Positions 35,569-46,741 of a stretch of DNA of 64,000 nt are shown here, piece by piece. Made by a program: the position numbers and the translations under genes. Numbering within the stretch: the first letter of the stretch is position 1; every line of letters begins with the position of its first letter. Source of the stretch: Microstegium vimineum (lineage: Eukaryota; Streptophyta; Magnoliopsida; Poales; Poaceae); NCBI GenBank assembly GCA_022036555.1, contig CM039137.1, positions 1,462,947 through 1,526,946 on the forward strand, in the 5' to 3' direction. The notes under the pieces are model-generated. The model was not told the origin of the DNA. It did no database searches and saw only the letters and a list, made by a program, of their open reading frames with translations.

Positions 35569-36594
35569 CTTGTTTTGTAGGCATACTCCTCCGGTGGATC
35601 AAGTTGGGTGCTTGATAGTGGATGTACAAATCATATGACCGGAGAGAAGAGTATGTTCTCATCATATTCCCCAACTTCAAATGCAAGTGAGAACATCATC
35701 TTTGGTGACAACTCAAAAGGGGAAGTGATTGGACTTGGTAAAGTTGCTATTACTCTTGATCATTCTATCTCAAATGTATTACATGTGAATTCGTTGAGTT
35801 ACAACTTGTCCGTTTCTCAATTGTGTGAGATGGGCTTCAATTGTCTCTTTACGAATAAGGGTGTGGAAGTCTTTAAGAGGGAGGATTCCTCTATTGTCTT
35901 TATGGGTCGTTTGAAGGGCAAGCTTTACGTAGTTGATTTCAACAAAAGTAAGGCTAAGCTTGAGACTTGTTTAGTCGCAAAATCTAGCATGGGTTGGCTA
36001 TGGCATCGCCGACTAGCTCATGTTGGGATGAGGAACTTGGCCAAACTCCTAAAAGATGAACACATTCTTGGACTAACCAATGTTCATTTTGAGAAGGATA
36101 GAATTTGTAGTGCTTGCCAAGCCGGAAAGCAAGTAGGTGCACCTCACCCACCAAAGAGCATTGTCTCCACCAAGCAACCATTGGAGCTAATTCACATGGA
36201 TCTCTTTGGACCGGTGGCCTACATAAGCATTGGCGGTAACAAACATGGTTTAGTTATTGTTGATGATTTTACTCATTTCACTTGGGTGTTTTTCATGTAT
36301 GATAAGGCACAAGTGCAAGAAAAGGTGAAAACCTTCATTAGAAGGGCACAAAGAGAATTCAGGTTCCAAATCAAGAAAGTTCGTAGTGACAATGGAACCG
36401 AATTCAAGAACACTCAAGTGGAGGAGTTTCTTGATGATGAGGGCATCAAGCATGAGTTTTCAGTTCCATACACCCCTCAACAAAATGGTGTAGTAGAGAG
36501 GAAGAACCGGACACTCATTGACATGGCAAGGACGATGCAAGAGTTTAATCTCTCCACTAGAGTTTCAGTCACTATTCTAAGTGCAGCAACTTAA
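35569..36594 (+). pseudogene. pol of element B: protease and integrase only
   Basis: Begins after gag's TAA, in another frame. Aspartic protease motif WVLDSGCTNHM (about 35605-35640) is intact. The pre-integrase zinc finger (HRRLAHVG ... ICSACQAGK), integrase core (HMDLFGPVAYISIGG, VDDFTHFTWVFF, VRSDNGTEFK) and the catalytic Glu region (QQNGVVERKNRTL) are all readable. After MARTMQ the expected continuation (DEY..., WAEAINTA) is gone; 18 unrelated codons lead to a TAA at about 36592. Reverse transcriptase and RNase H are absent, so B could only have moved with enzymes supplied by a relative, or lost them after insertion. Confidence 0.85.
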
Positions 36595-36618
36595 CCTTTC
36601 CTCCTTTTAAATGCATAG

Positions 36619-38151
36619 ATGGACGCCGGTGGATCGCGTGGTGGTGCAAGAGGAAGAGTGAGGTCCAAGTCTCGCACTCGATTAGCCGATGATGGCTTGA
36701 ATCCCATGCAGAGGATGGCTCAAGAGGAAGAATTGCAAAGGATAGGGAGAACCATCAGGGATGGGGTGTGTCCTAAAACACCTCCAGATTTGGGTTTGTT
36801 CGATGGCTCACATATTGTTGAGCATCCTGAGGAGGTCTTTGTCAGAGTGCCTCAGGACACTCCTGGCAGAGTTAGAGAAAACTACTATCTTTAGTGGAGG
36901 ACTGTCCAAGAGAAGAGGGCCATCAATCCCTATGATGTGCCAAAAGACATGAATGTGGATTACAAGTTTTGGAATATTTTTCATTCTGACTTTTACACCA
37001 CTGTCCTCTTTCAAGCTGCAAAACCCAGAGTCATTAAAATGAAGTATGTTAATTGGGAGCACTTGGAAATCAATAGAGATCCTGTATTTGACAGAGTCAT
37101 TGATCAATGCAGGCAGCTTGGTATGTATCACTGGATGGGTTTCCAGAATGGGTGGAACACAGAGATCATCTATCAGTTCTACTCCACCTACTATCTTGAT
37201 AGGGAGAACTTTGTGATGCATTGGATAACAGAGGGCGTGCACTACAAGATTGACTATGTGACTTTTGCTCATCTTCTAGGATTTGGTGAGGAGGACAGAC
37301 AATGCAGTAATATTCATGATGAAAGAGGGCTGACAAATGAGGAGATCTCACAGCTTTACATTTATCCTCAGGAGGTAGATGGTCTGATAAAGGGTTTGAG
37401 GAGCAAATCTTACATTCTGAACAACCTTTTCAGGAACACTCTCTATCCCAAGATGGGATGTGCCTCAAACCTCTACAACACATCCAAAAATGTGTTAAGG
37501 AGTATGAGAGGTGGAGCACCACCTTTCTCAGTTGCTAGATTCTTATGGGATGAGATATGCATTGCTACAGAGGATGCAAGAAAGGGGCTTCCCTATGCTC
37601 CCTATCTGATGTTCATCATTGAGATGGTGACTGGCCGGATCTTCAACAAGGATGTTGTCCATGAGCCTTATAGAGCAGAGAAGGTCATTCATGCTACAAC
37701 AATTCAGGAGGTGAACACTCCTCCTAGAGACACCAGGACAGCAGCAGCAGATATCTCTGAGTCTTCAGGTGCAGCAGCTTCCAGAGGCAGGAAAAAGGGC
37801 AAGCTTGGTAGGATCTTGAAGAAGATCTTTGCTGGCATCTGCTATGCAAATGATCACTCTTACCAAACCAAGCTTGAGATCAGAGAGCTCAGAAAGGAGC
37901 AAGGGCTCAGATAGATTGATCCTCCTACTCCACCTCCAGAGCTCAATGAGGAGTCCACCTATGAGGGTGGTAGTGATGATGAGGAGGATGAGGATGAGGA
38001 GGAGATTGAGCAGCCTCAGACTCGTCGATGCAGCAAGCGTGCATCTGCTCCTAGTGTTCACTTCACAGGATCTCCTAATGATGATGATGATAATGGTGAA
38101 GATAATGATGGAGACGACGGCGATGACCATATGGAGGAGGACAACGACTAG
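36619..38151 (+). pseudogene. Third ORF of element B (position of SIRE 'env-like' ORF)
   Basis: Starts MDAGGSRGGARGRVRSKSRT, 24 bp after the integrase stop. Two TAG stops (36892-36894 and 37912-37914) interrupt about 510 codons in one frame. Parts: basic N-terminus; a globular segment (YKFWNIFHSDFY, MGFQNGWNTEIIYQFYSTYY, MHWITEGVHYKIDYVTFAHLL); a second conserved piece (LRNTLYPKMGCASN-like text, FSVARFLWDEICIA); and an acidic tail rich in Asp/Glu. There is no signal peptide or membrane segment, so 'envelope' is only a label of position. The segment FYSTYYL...YKIDYVTFAHLLGF resembles QFYASLW...HRIYATRFREIFHL in the third ORF of A. Function unknown. Confidence 0.65.
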
Positions 38152-38791
38152 CTTGTATCTCTTTCTTCTTGGTTCTTCTCTCTTTTTGGTGACTTGTTGC
38201 CAAAGGGGGAGAATTACTAAGTGAAGGGGTACCACATCTTCGACGGTCATGGAGGAGCAGCAGCTGCTAGTTATCTTAGTTTTTAGTTTGTGAGATGAGA
38301 GAGCAACATGAAACTATTTTATTGTAATATTGTCACTTAAGTACTTTATTTGTGTTATATGTGGACATGTACTCTCTCTTATATATCATGCTTGTCTTAG
38401 TGTGTTTTTAGTTTTTAATTCTAGCGCGCTGTGTGGTTGTGCTTGTGCTTCCGCAGTCTTGCTGCCAGCAGTTAGGCCGGCAGTGTCGGGCTCAGGCCGG
38501 CAGTGCCGGGCTGCTTTGACAACAAGTCCTCTCATTTGTGTTGAGACAGGTTCATACACATCACGTATATATTTGTGACACCTTTTCAGCACCCCACAAC
38601 AGCCATGGATGTAGGGGGGTCCTACTTCACTCCAATGTGTGAAACTTGGCCTTTCATGCCAAATTTGGAAATTCAAATTCCTATTCACACATTTAGGGGG
38701 AGCTCCTACACCCATGACTTGCATTGTCTTAGATTATTATTCACTTTTGTAAGTTCTAAGTGTTGTCATCAATCACCAAAAAGGGAGAGAT
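38152..38791 (+). other. 3' UTR and polypurine tract of element B
   Basis: Non-coding. A two-copy palindrome unit (GGCCGGCAGTGTCGG, GGCCGGCAGTGCCGG) sits at 38474-38514, nearly identical in layout to the unit inside gag at 35195-35230. The tract AAAAAGGGAGAGAT (38778-38791) directly precedes the 3' LTR and would prime plus-strand synthesis. Confidence 0.75.
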
Positions 38792-41700
38792 TGAAAGTGC
38801 AATCAAGCCCTAAAGTGGGTTATGGTGACATGACAACATATTTAGGAAACTAATGAGACTTTGTGAGTATGACAAGCAGGTTAAACTTAAGGAGGTTGAT
38901 GAACAGGTTGGCGGACCCCTCCAATTACAAAAGTACATGGCAACAAGCTCAAAGGGTTTAAATTCTTTTATACTTTGAATTTGAGTTAGGTATGCCATAC
39001 TATTAAGAGGGATTCAACACGCATGCCAACAAGTGAACTAAATGCATCTATCCTTTTTGAAGGACCGAGAACGGCGACCAGAGGGGGGGTGAATGGGAGC
39101 CTCAAATTTCTCTCGAAATTTTCGGGCCACTCTTCCCAAAAACCAAACCCAGTTGCTGGGTGCTCAAAATATTCAGACAAAAACAGAGCAAATGAAAGCT
39201 CACCGGCAGTGGAGGAAAACTCACCGGAAACCCCCAAGAAGAGTTTTCAACCCCTATGAGAAAGAGGCAAGAATTCCAAGCAAAAAAGCCAGAAAAACAG
39301 GCGACGGACGGTGGACAGCAGGGCGACGGACGCTGGAAAACAGCACGACGGACGCTCTAGGGCAGGGCGTCGGATGTTGGCGACGGTCGCTTAGTCGAGC
39401 GTCCGTCGGCCTTCCAGAGAGCCTGACAGGGACTGAAAAACTACCGTGGCGACGGACGGTCGGCGACGGACGTTGTGAAGATCGTCCGTCGGCCTACCCG
39501 AGAGCAAAACAAAACTGCATAGCGCACAAGATGCGACAAATGCTGGGCGATGGACTCTGAAGAGCGTCCGACGCCAAAACCAAAAGACACAGACAAGTGA
39601 GGCGACTGACGCTAACGTTAGAGCATACTAGCGTCCGACGCAAAACCCTCGGAGCATCCGACGCCCCCGACAAACGCGCAGTAACCACGAAAATCGTTTT
39701 TCTCTCCACCAAAACTTCCCAAATCTTGACCAAATGTTCTCCACTAGCAACCCAATTTGGTAGGCATGATTCTCATTCTATGGAGGAGCTATCCCGAAGA
39801 AATCATCGCTCAATTTGGTGAGAATTAAAGGAACACGAGGATTTGGGGGAAAAGGGGCAAGAACGAAGAACACCGCAAAGAAATCGCCCGATCTATGCAC
39901 TCGTGAGGTTTGAGGGGAATTCCTTCGGTGCAAAGATGCTCCTCACGAACACGAACAACTTGGTTCAAACGGATTTGCAAGAGCTACTCCCTACAAAGAG
40001 AAATCATCTCGGGAAAAGAGGGAGCAAAAGCAAAACGCGAAGAACTCAAGCAAAACGGGGGACACGATCACAAAAGCAAAGCCACCATGGCTTACGGAGG
40101 TTACGGCCTCTGATTCCTCGCAACAATCACAAGTTCTTACACCGGTGACTCGGTGGATCTCAAGCAAGAAGAAGCTAGGGAAGGGAAAACCTAGGAATAT
40201 GTGGGAGAAAGAGTAATGCAAGAGATGAGGATGAGGATACCCCTTCATCCTCTATTTAACGGGGCTTTGGATATTTCCCAAAGACCCCCCTAGATACATG
40301 AGTGAACTACCTAGCCTAAGCATTGCAGTCCAAGCTCCGGAAAATATCTTCCTCGATTTGAATGGACGGCCCTGCTTCCTGCCGGGAGTTGTCGTCGCCT
40401 AGACGCAACCTCCAGGATTCCGCCACGTGCCATCCCCGCTTCCTCAGAAGCTCCGCCTAGGTTTTGAGGCCCAAACCCAGGAAACCCGCCACCGGTAGCT
40501 TTGGGCTCAACTACCGAACCCCGAGTTTTGCGGCCCAAACTCGGAAACCGACGCGGATGGTTTTGAGGCCCAAACCACCAAACCACTCGACGCGAGCCAC
40601 CTTGTCTTCGCCCGGTCGGACTCTGAGTCCCCTGAGCCTCGCTCGACTCGCGTGTCCACCGTCTTGACTCGGTCTACCTCCATGTCTTCTCGCACTCGCC
40701 GGTGCCAAGTACTAGCCACCACAGCTAGTCCGCCGGCGCCCATGGTCCCTCAGTCCGAGCCCCGCTTCCGCCCTTCACCGCTCTCTGTCCATCGGCACGG
40801 CAAGCCTCTACTCGACCTTCTCCACGCCATTGACCACTGTCACTAGACATAGCACCTGCACACCATAAGCCGATAGACAAGCACACATTTCTGCTTCTGC
40901 AGAGGTTAGGCTAAGCCACTCAAACTGAAACACTCACGTGTTGGACGATCACTCATCATCAAAGCTGAACATACATGGGTACTTATCCACCATGTGTTCG
41001 CACTTTTACATCACACCTCCACATATAAAGAGGGCAAATCAGCCAGCTTATTGAAGATCAAATCCTTGCTGTTCTGCCCAGGCCGGCAGTGCTGGCCTCT
41101 AGGCCAGCAGTGCCGGGCTACAGGATGGCACTGCCGCGACTTGTTCAGCCAGTGGGTAGTAAGGAGGTATTTCATACCCCCTCACTCACCCCCAACGGCT
41201 AGTTCTGCCATTCACTCATTCTTACTTCGAAAGAACAGAAAGAGAAGCTCCTCTCTTGCTCTCCCTTCTCCCTTGGTGCTCATCCACTCTCCTTCATTGA
41301 TTTCCAATCATTCTTTGAGAGATTGAGCCTCCAAGCTTTGAGAAGAAGCCTCTCCCTCAGATCTTCACTCCTGAAGCATTTGGTTTGCGTGGTGGCCGGC
41401 GGTTTGAGTTCTTTACTCTTGGAGCTTTGCTCCTAGTCGGCTAGAGGTTGCCCTTGAGCTTGCCTCCTTCGTGTGGCAGCCTAGGAAAGTTTGTATCACC
41501 CATCATTTGCTAATACACTTCTCTCATCTCAAGGGTTCATTCTCTTGACTTGAGACCGAGGAAAGAACTAGCCTTTGTGGTGAGCTTGAGCCTTGTGTGG
41601 CGCACCTCAACAACGTGGACATAGGCAAGCCTTGGTGGCGAGCTGAACCACGGGTCAAATCTTGTGTCACCGTGTGCTTGTTACTTTACTTTCATATATC

Positions 41701-42001
41701 TTGTGTGCTAGGTGATTTCTAGGGTTTGGACCCAATCTACTCGGTGGGTGTGTTGCTACCACTTTCAAGTGGTGCTAGAGGTTTCCTACACCTCTAGAAA
41801 GGTTTCTATTCAAGCGCAATTTGCATTCTCAGTTTATATTTTGAATTGTGCATTTATCTGATCTGGTGACCAGCACTGCTTCCCTAAGTCCAGCAGTGTC
41901 GGCCACCCCGGCAGTGCCGGCCTCTCTGCTAACAGAAACTTGTCAAGTTGTTTCAAACATGCCTATTCACCCCCCCCCTCTAGGCTAATCAGGTCCTTAC
42001 A
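38792..42001 (+). repeat. 3' LTR of element B, split by solo LTR C
   Basis: Parts 38792-39057 and 41003-42001 join to about 1260 bp. It starts TGAAAGTGCAATC and ends AGGTCCTTACA. It keeps the internal 513 bp that the 5' LTR has lost (41155-41668) and both palindrome clusters (41081-41139, 41869-41925). Confidence 0.9.
39058..41002 (-). mobile_element. Solo LTR C (SIRE-like, A-type motifs), antisense in B's 3' LTR
   Basis: Flanked by a perfect CTTTT duplication (39053-39057 and 41003-41007); the empty site TATCCTTTTACATC is preserved in B's 5' LTR. On the minus strand it starts TGCGAACACATGG and ends CGGTCCTTCA, 1945 bp. ATTCACCCCCCCTCT lies near its 3' end, as in the other SIRE-like LTRs. 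It has a GACGGACG/GCGTCCG cluster at 39300-39670 like family A, but the rest of its sequence differs from LTR A. No internal retroelement sequence. Confidence 0.9.
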
Positions 42002-45000
42002 ATATGACCGGTGACTCCCAGATGTTCACCACATTTGAGAAAGATTGTGAAGGGCAAGACAAGATTACATTTGGGGACAATTCAAAAGGCAAAGTGCAAG
42101 GCCTAGGCAAAGTGGCAATCTCAAATGATCAATCAATATCAAATGTCTTGTTAGTGCAATCTCTAAGCTTCAACTTGCTTTCGGTTGGTCAATCATGTGA
42201 TCTTGGTTTCGAATGTCTCTTCTCTCCCAATGAGGTAGTTGTGACCAAGATTGAAGATTCATCATTGATATTCAAAGGGTTTAGGCACAACCATCTCTAT
42301 CTAGTGGACTTCACTTCAAATGAAGCTAGTTTGCAAACATGTCTATTCTCCAAGAGCTCTTTGGGTTGGCTATGGAATAGAAGATTAGCACATGTGGGAA
42401 TGTCAACCTTGAAGAAACTTGTCAAGAAGGAGATGGTTAGAGGTGTGAAGGATGTGGTGTTTGAGAAGGACAAGTTGTGTAGTGCATGTCAAGCCGGCAA
42501 GAAAGTGGCCAACACCCATCCCACCAAAGCTTTCATGTCAACCTCAAGAGTCCTAGAGCTACTCCACATGGATCTATTTGGACCTACCACCTATGCTAGC
42601 CTTGGTGGCAATCTCTTTTGCTTGGTGGTAGTTGATGACTACTCTAGGTACACTTGGGTGTTCTTTCTTCAAGACAAGGGAGAGACTCAATCAATATTCA
42701 AGAAGTTTGCAACTAGAGCCCAAAATGAGTTTGATGTGAAGATCAAGAAGATAAGAAGTGACAATGGGACCGAGTTTGTGAACACCAAGATTGAAGATTA
42801 TTGTGATGAAGTTGGGATCAAGCATGAGGTGTCCGCCACCTATACCCCTCAACAAAATGGTGTAGTAGAGAGGAAGAACCGGACACTTATCACTATTACA
42901 AGATCAATGCTTGATGAGTACAACAACCCCCGAGAAGTTTTGGGCCGAAGCAATCAACACCGCATGCCATACGGCCAACCAGCTATTTGTCCAAAGGCTT
43001 CTCAAGAAGACCCCCTATGAGCTTGTGAATGGGAAGAAACCAGATATATCCTTCCTCCGAGTGTTTGGATGCAAAGTGTACATCTACAAGAAGCGTCAAC
43101 ACTTGGGCAAGTTCCAAAGGCGATGTGACATTGGTTTCTTACTTGACTATTCACTTAAATCCAAGGCATATCGAGTATTTAACAAAGCCTTCGGCCTAGT
43201 TGAAGAAACATATGCCTTGGAGTTTGATGAAACTAATGACTCTCAAGAAGAGCATGAGAACTTGATGATGTAGGTGATGAACCCTTGAGGGAGGCTATGA
43301 AGAATATGCCCGTTGGTGCCATCAACCCACTAGAGGTGGAAGAAGTAGAAGATGATGCAAATCAAGTACCGTCTCCACCATACACTCCTCAAGTTGATGA
43401 AGAACAAGTGAGAGAAGCACAAGAAGATACCTTCATCCCTCAAGATCAAGTCGAGGCAGAAGCTAGTGATGTTGATGCACCACAACCTCCTCCCCAAGTG
43501 ATTTATAGAAGATCTACACCTATTCTTCAAGCTCATCCACAAGACCTCATCATAGGGAGTCCATCAAGGGGAGTAACAACTCGATCTAAACTTGCTTCTT
43601 ATGTTGAGCATCACTCTTTTGTTTCCTTTGTTGAGCCTTCTAGTGTGGAGGATGCACTTGCGGATCCGGATTGGGTGAATGCCATGCATGAAGAGTTGAA
43701 CAACTTCACCCGGAACGAAGTGTGGACACTAGTAGAAAAGCCCAAAGGAGCAAGAATCATTGGCACCAAGTGGGTGTTTAGGAACAAGCAAGATGATCAA
43801 GGCGTGGTTGTGAGAAACAAAGCAAGATTGGTGGCAAAAGGGTTCTCCCAAGTTGAAGGCTTGGATTTTGGGGAGACCTTTGCACCGGTTGCAAGACTAG
43901 AAGCCATTTATATCCTTTTGGCATATGCTTCACATCACAAAATGAAACTATTTCAAATGGATGTGAAGAGTGCCTTTCTAAATGGCTTCATTAATGAACT
44001 TGTCTTTGTCTCACAACCTCTCGAGTTTGAAGACCCAAATTGTCTTAATCATGTGTATAGGTTGTTCAAGACACTCTATGGATTGAAGCAAGCTCCAAGA
44101 GCTTGGTATGAGAGGCTAAGGGACTTCCTACTCAAGAAGGGCTTCAAGATCAGGAAAGTGGATACCACACTATTCACCAAGATGCTAGATGGAGATATCT
44201 TTGTTTGCCAAGTATATGTTGATGACATTATATTTGGGTCAACAAACCAAGATCATAGCAAGAAATTTGGTGCATTGATGTCCAAGGAGTTCGAGATGTC
44301 AATGATTGGCGAGCTAACCTTCTTCATTGGCTTCCAAGTGAAGCAATTGAGGGAGGGCACCTTCATATCTCAAGAGTAGTACACAAATGATGTGCTCAAG
44401 AAATTCAAGATGGAGGATTGAAAGCCAATCAAGACCCCAATGCCTACTAATGGGCATCTCGACCTTGATGAGGGAGGTAACCCGATCGACCAAACTCTCT
44501 ATTGCTCGATGATCGGTAGTTTACTTTACCTCACCGCTTCTAGGCCGGATATCATGTTTAGTGTGTGTATGTGTGCTAGGTTTCAAGCAAACCCTAAGGA
44601 GTCGCATCTAAGTGCGGTTAAAAGAATCCTTAGGTACATAAGGCACACCCCTAGCATTGGCCTTTGGTATCCCAAAGGAGCTCCCTTCCTACTTTGTGGC
44701 TATTCCGATTCGGATTATGTCGGGTGTAAAGTTGATAGGAAGAGTACCTCCGGCGGTTGCCATTTGCTAGGAAGATCACTTGTTTCTTGGTCCTCTAAGA
44801 AGCAAAATAGTGTGGCATTGTCTACCGCCGAGGCGGAATACATAGCCATGGGAGCAAGTTGTGCACAAATATTATACATGACCCAAACACTTCTTGATTA
44901 CGACGTGGTCTTAAAAGATGTTCCACTCTTGTGTGATAATGAAAGTGCCGTAAAGCTTGCAAATAACCCGGTTCAACACTCTCGCACCAAGCACATTGAT

Positions 45001-45174
45001 ATTCGTCATCACTTTCTTAGAGATCATGTGGCTAGGAAAGACATATCACTAGTGGGAGTTTCTAGCGAAAATCAATTGGCGGATATCTTCACTAAACCAC
45101 TCGATGAAGCAACCTTTTGTAGGTTGAGAAGCGAGTTGAATGTGCTTGATCACTCTAACTTCACTAAAAGATGA
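42002..45174 (+). pseudogene. pol of element A: protease, integrase, RT, RNase H, broken
   Basis: The first ~20 codons (VNYKTGGSHCVIDSGC) are at 29582-29640, cut off by B. Here follow the rest of the protease, zinc finger (NRRLAHVG ... LCSACQAGK), integrase core (HMDLFGPTTYASLGG, VDDYSRYTWVFF, RSDNGTEFV, NGVVERKNRTL), then a shift near 42925 into another frame (EKFWAEAINTACHTANQLF to about 43270) and back. RT: WTLVEKPKGARIIGTKWVF, LVAKGFSQVEG, MDVKSAFLNG, LYGLKQAPRAWYERL and the active site YVDDIIFGS. Stops at 44377-44379 and 44419-44421. RNase H: GYSDSDYVGC, STSGGCHLLG, STAEAEYIA and DNESAVKLANNPVQHSRTKHIDI. It ends FTKR before a TGA. The catalytic residues remain, but at least two shifts and two stops make it inactive. 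Confidence 0.9.
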
Positions 45175-46741
45175 TCTTGTGTGAACCAACCTTGCATCAT
45201 GTGTAATATAATCATGTTAATTTAGTAATGCACATAGGCTTGGCTAACATGGTTGGAATAACCGTTCTTGAACGTGTGAAGAAGTCCATATCATGGTTTA
45301 AACTTGCAAGCAACCTAGATTCAAAATTCTTGTAATGCATTGAATGTGCATGTGTTGTTTGCCGTTCCTTTTTGGTTAAGTTTGAGCATCCTCTGTGTTC
45401 GTCCACTTAGGGGGAGCATTCCAATCTCAAGACACTTCTATACCCCTCTTGTGGCCATATGATGTCTCCTTGTTGTTTCCATTCGAATATTTTGAGCCAA
45501 AACTAAATCTAAGCCTATGACAAAATACTTGAAAAGGAGAGTTTGAGAGATGGTTCTCATATCAAGTCCAATCAGGTGTTATTTGGATCTTATTTGGATT
45601 GGAACTTGGTTGGGAGAAAGACGCAAAAATCAGATTTGAAAAACTCTATTTCAAAGGCGTCGGACGCTGCCGACGGACGCTCGGCGACAAATGCCTCAAC
45701 GTCCGTCACGATCGTCCGGAGATTTAAAGCCGCTCGCCTAAGGGGCGTCGGACGCTTGCTAGCGTCCATCGCAGAGGCGTCAAACGCATCTGGCGCGTCC
45801 AGGAGCTCACTGGACCTCTCTGTTTGAGCGTCGGACGCTTCACAACATCCGTCACCAACTGGAGCTCTCTAGACCCTTACTGCATAAGCGTCAGACGCTC
45901 TGACCTAGCGTCCGTCGGACCCGTCGAAGCATCCGTCGCAAACTTGCAGAGCGCATATGATTTCTAAAACCGCCCTTCTCCCCTCAGTCGTTTTCATTCG
46001 CATCCGTACGTCGCTGTTTCTAAAGCCGCCGCCGCCGTGCTTGTGCTCGCGCCCTCCCTGTTTGTCCTCACCAGCGCCACCCCTCACCGGAGAGCTCCGC
46101 CCTGGTGAGCTCTAGTGCCTACGCCGCCGCCCGCCTGCTCGTGCCCCTCGCCTCCCCTCTGTTTTGCGCACCTTTAATCGAGCAGAGCCGAGAGGGCAGT
46201 GTGGTTCCTCCCCAAGGACCACTCTCCGGCTCCCTCGTCAGATCATCAAGGTGACCTTGTGCCCTGCCTACTCCTCTCCCTTGATGATTGTCTTCACACC
46301 TTGGTTCATTTCCTTTACCAAACCTTTTTGTCTTTCCAAAATTTGTTAGGGTTGTGGACTGTGTTGAGCAATTGACCGAGGTTTCTTGTCTATTCTTTTG
46401 GTCACTGATCAGAGGTATGGTTTGGCAGATGCGATCTATTTCTTACCTAATTCATGCTTCACCATTAGCCCTACTCCTCTCTAGTTAAATGCTTATTGTT
46501 ATATATCTCTCTCTATCTATCGTGCAGTGGTTTGCGTGGGCAGTGGCAGTGCACTCGGGGCAAAGCCTACGAGTAAGGAATGAGGCAAAGCCTCGAGAGT
46601 GTCAGTCCAGGGCCGTCAAGACACTCTTGTTTGAGTTTGGGATTGACAGTTTGATAGTGGTTTGATAAGTGGCAGTTGATCCTTGTGTTTGAGTTGGCAG
46701 TTGTCTATGCTCAGTGACAGTTGTTCTTCCCGTGGCCAACA
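45175..46741 (+). other. Non-coding spacer between pol and third ORF of A, with GACGC cluster
   Basis: 1.57 kb without a convincing frame. 45655-45955 repeats the family's GCGTCGGACGCT / AGCGTCCGTCG motif about ten times, as in LTR A's U3, though the surrounding text differs. A pyrimidine-rich, GC-rich stretch (45985-46240) follows and could be an untranslated leader for the third ORF. No TATA box as clear as in the LTR is seen. Confidence 0.6.

Larger units (their letters stand above)
29641..42001 (+). mobile_element. SIRE-like Copia element B nested in A, lacking RT and RNase H
   Basis: Flanked by a perfect 5-bp duplication ATATG (29636-29640 and 42002-42006), inside the protease codons of A (IDSGC just before, TGDSQMF just after). 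LTRs start TGAAAGTG and end TCCTTACA. Order: 5' LTR, primer site TGGTATCAGAGC (30390-30401), gag, protease, integrase, then directly the third ORF, 3' UTR, polypurine tract and 3' LTR. Reverse transcriptase and RNase H are missing. It contains solo LTR D (32890-35146) and solo LTR C (39058-41002). Confidence 0.92.

Noticed and set aside
36619..38151. Calling the third ORF of SIRE elements a viral envelope protein
   Set aside because: No signal peptide, membrane span or cleavage motif is visible; only its position after pol resembles env.
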